NCBI GenBank assembly: GCA_002715405.1
Contig: PAZD01000045.1
Span: forward strand, 9,466 to 15,254
DNA length: 5,789 nucleotides
Direction: 5' to 3'
Source: Acidimicrobiaceae bacterium
GTDB lineage: Bacteria; Actinomycetota; Acidimicrobiia; Acidimicrobiales; UBA8592
Shown here in pieces: positions 4,767-5,789 of the stretch. The translations under genes and the position numbers were made by a program. The notes under the pieces are model-generated. The model searched no databases. It worked only from the letters and a program-made list of their open reading frames with translations, and was not told where the DNA came from. The stretch's first letter is position 1. The number at the start of each line of letters is the position of its first letter.

Positions 4767-5789
4767 ATGTCTAAATCTTTTGATGCCCAAGTAGAAGAAC
4801 TTTCTCGTGACTGGGAAGAAAATGACCGGTGGAAAGGTGTTCAACGCGATTACACCGCTGAGGAAGTAATTAATTTACGCGGATCGATCCAAGTTGAGCA
4901 CAGTATCGCACGGCACGGTGCAGAGAAACTCTGGGAGAAACTGAATTCCAATGCCTATACCCATGCCATGGGTGCTCTTACCGGAGGTCAGGCTATTCAA
5001 ATGGTCAAGGGAGGGTTGGAGGCAATCTACCTTTCGGGATGGCAAGTTGCAGGAGATGCAAACCTCGCTGAACAGGTTTACCCTGATCAAAGTTTGTACC
5101 CTGCGAACTCTGTTCCTACCGTGGTGCGGAGGATCAACAATGCCCTTCGGCGTGCCGATCAGATCGAATGGAGTGAAGGCGACAGGGACCGAGACTGGAT
5201 GGTTCCCATTGTCGCTGATGCCGAAGCTGGATTTGGCGGCCCACTAAATGCATTCGAACTCATGAAATCTATGATTGAAGCTGGAGCTGCAGGCGTGCAC
5301 TGGGAAGACCAGCTTGCTAGCGAGAAAAAGTGTGGCCACATGGGCGGGAAAGTACTCGTCCCTACCCAGCAGCATGTCCGAACCCTTACAGCAGCCAGGC
5401 TTGCTGCTGATGTGATGAATGTTCCTTCATTAGTTGTTGCTAGAACAGATTCGCTAGCCGCAACACTACTGACAAGCGATATTGATGAACGCGATCAGCG
5501 TTTCTGCACAGGAGAACGGTCAAGTGAAGGGTTCTTCCATGTTGATAACGGTATGGATGCTGCCATAGCAAGGGGATTAGCGTATGCCCCGTACGCTGAT
5601 CTTGTCTGGTGTGAAACTAGCACTCCAGACCTTGACGAGGCGCAGCGTTTCGCTGACGCAATGCACGCAGAATACCCAGAAACGATGCTCGCCTATAACT
5701 GCTCGCCTTCCTTCAACTGGAAAGCAGCTCTGGACGATGCAACAATCGCTACATTCCAAAAGGAGCTTGGCGACATGGGATACAGATTC
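4767..5789 (+). CDS. aceA: Isocitrate lyase, C-terminus beyond the window
   Basis: Cytosolic isocitrate lyase cleaves isocitrate to succinate and glyoxylate, the first step of the glyoxylate shunt that allows growth on acetate and fatty acids. The window holds 341 in-frame codons of an enzyme normally about 430 residues long. Visible motifs: YTHAMGALTGGQAIQMVKGG near 65-83; LSGWQVAGDAN at 89-99; the metal-site segment VADAEAGFGG at 149-158; HWEDQ at 178-182; the catalytic KKCGH at 187-191 with active-site Cys189, followed by MGGKV; VVARTDS at 223-229; WCETSTPD at 281-288; and YNCSPSFNW at 310-318. All catalytic elements present are intact. The start is supported by AGGAG 5 nt upstream. It is divergent from a RamB-like regulator that probably controls it. 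Its GC content (about 53% in counted lines) is clearly above its neighbours, which may reflect codon selection for high expression. Methylisocitrate lyase is shorter and lacks this full motif set. Confidence 0.97.
   Translation, partial: MSKSFDAQVEELSRDWEENDRWKGVQRDYTAEEVINLRGSIQVEHSIARHGAEKLWEKLNSNAYTHAMGALTGGQAIQMVKGGLEAIYLSGWQVAGDANLAEQVYPDQSLYPANSVPTVVRRINNALRRADQIEWSEGDRDRDWMVPIVADAEAGFGGPLNAFELMKSMIEAGAAGVHWEDQLASEKKCGHMGGKVLVPTQQHVRTLTAARLAADVMNVPSLVVARTDSLAATLLTSDIDERDQRFCTGERSSEGFFHVDNGMDAAIARGLAYAPYADLVWCETSTPDLDEAQRFADAMHAEYPETMLAYNCSPSFNWKAALDDATIATFQKELGDMGYRF

Noticed and set aside
4875..5341. Several open frames on both strands across aceA
   Set aside because: aceA itself reads through as an intact, strongly conserved isocitrate lyase. 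The others have no motifs or start signals.

Overview
The window looks like chromosomal DNA from an actinobacterium with unusually modest GC content. Hand-counted 60-base lines give about 41% in the uridine kinase, acyltransferase and regulator genes and about 53% in the isocitrate lyase gene. The evidence for an actinobacterium is the divergent pair of trigger factor and tRNA-Gly(TCC), an order I recall from actinobacteria such as Mycobacterium; TAnnnT -10 boxes placed 6-8 nt before start codons (leaderless transcripts); and a RamB-like HTH/IrrE-like regulator divergent from aceA. A small-genome planktonic lineage (a freshwater Microbacteriaceae or acI-like group) would fit, but the window alone cannot decide this.

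Layout, left to right. Positions 1-119 hold the 5' end of the trigger factor gene on the minus strand. A 104-bp divergent gap leads to tRNA-Gly(TCC) at 224-295, then a uridine kinase gene (udk, 357-965, plus). The udk stop overlaps by four bases (TTAA) the stop of a convergent minus-strand gene (962-3064). That gene encodes a two-domain OatA-like acyltransferase: a membrane acyltransferase-3 domain, a Pro/Thr/Glu-rich linker and an extracytoplasmic SGNH domain. Upstream on the same strand, after a 51-bp gap with its own -10 box, lies an intact 490-residue RamB-like regulator (3116-4588). A 178-bp AT-rich divergent region (4589-4766) carries repeated TAGCCAA elements. Isocitrate lyase (aceA) then starts at 4767 and runs off the right edge after 341 codons.

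Functionally, the right half is a glyoxylate-shunt control locus. The regulator very probably senses acetate/acyl-CoA status and controls aceA, and perhaps itself, through the shared intergenic region. The left half is housekeeping: protein folding, decoding and pyrimidine salvage. The acyltransferase probably modifies a cell-envelope polymer by O-acylation and shows no sequence-level link to either neighbour.

I see no mobile element, CRISPR array, phage gene or clearly novel system. The most interesting signals are the repeat architecture of the aceA-regulator intergenic region, the split between leaderless housekeeping genes and Shine-Dalgarno-led glyoxylate genes, and unusual residues in conserved motifs of the SGNH domain and the regulator.
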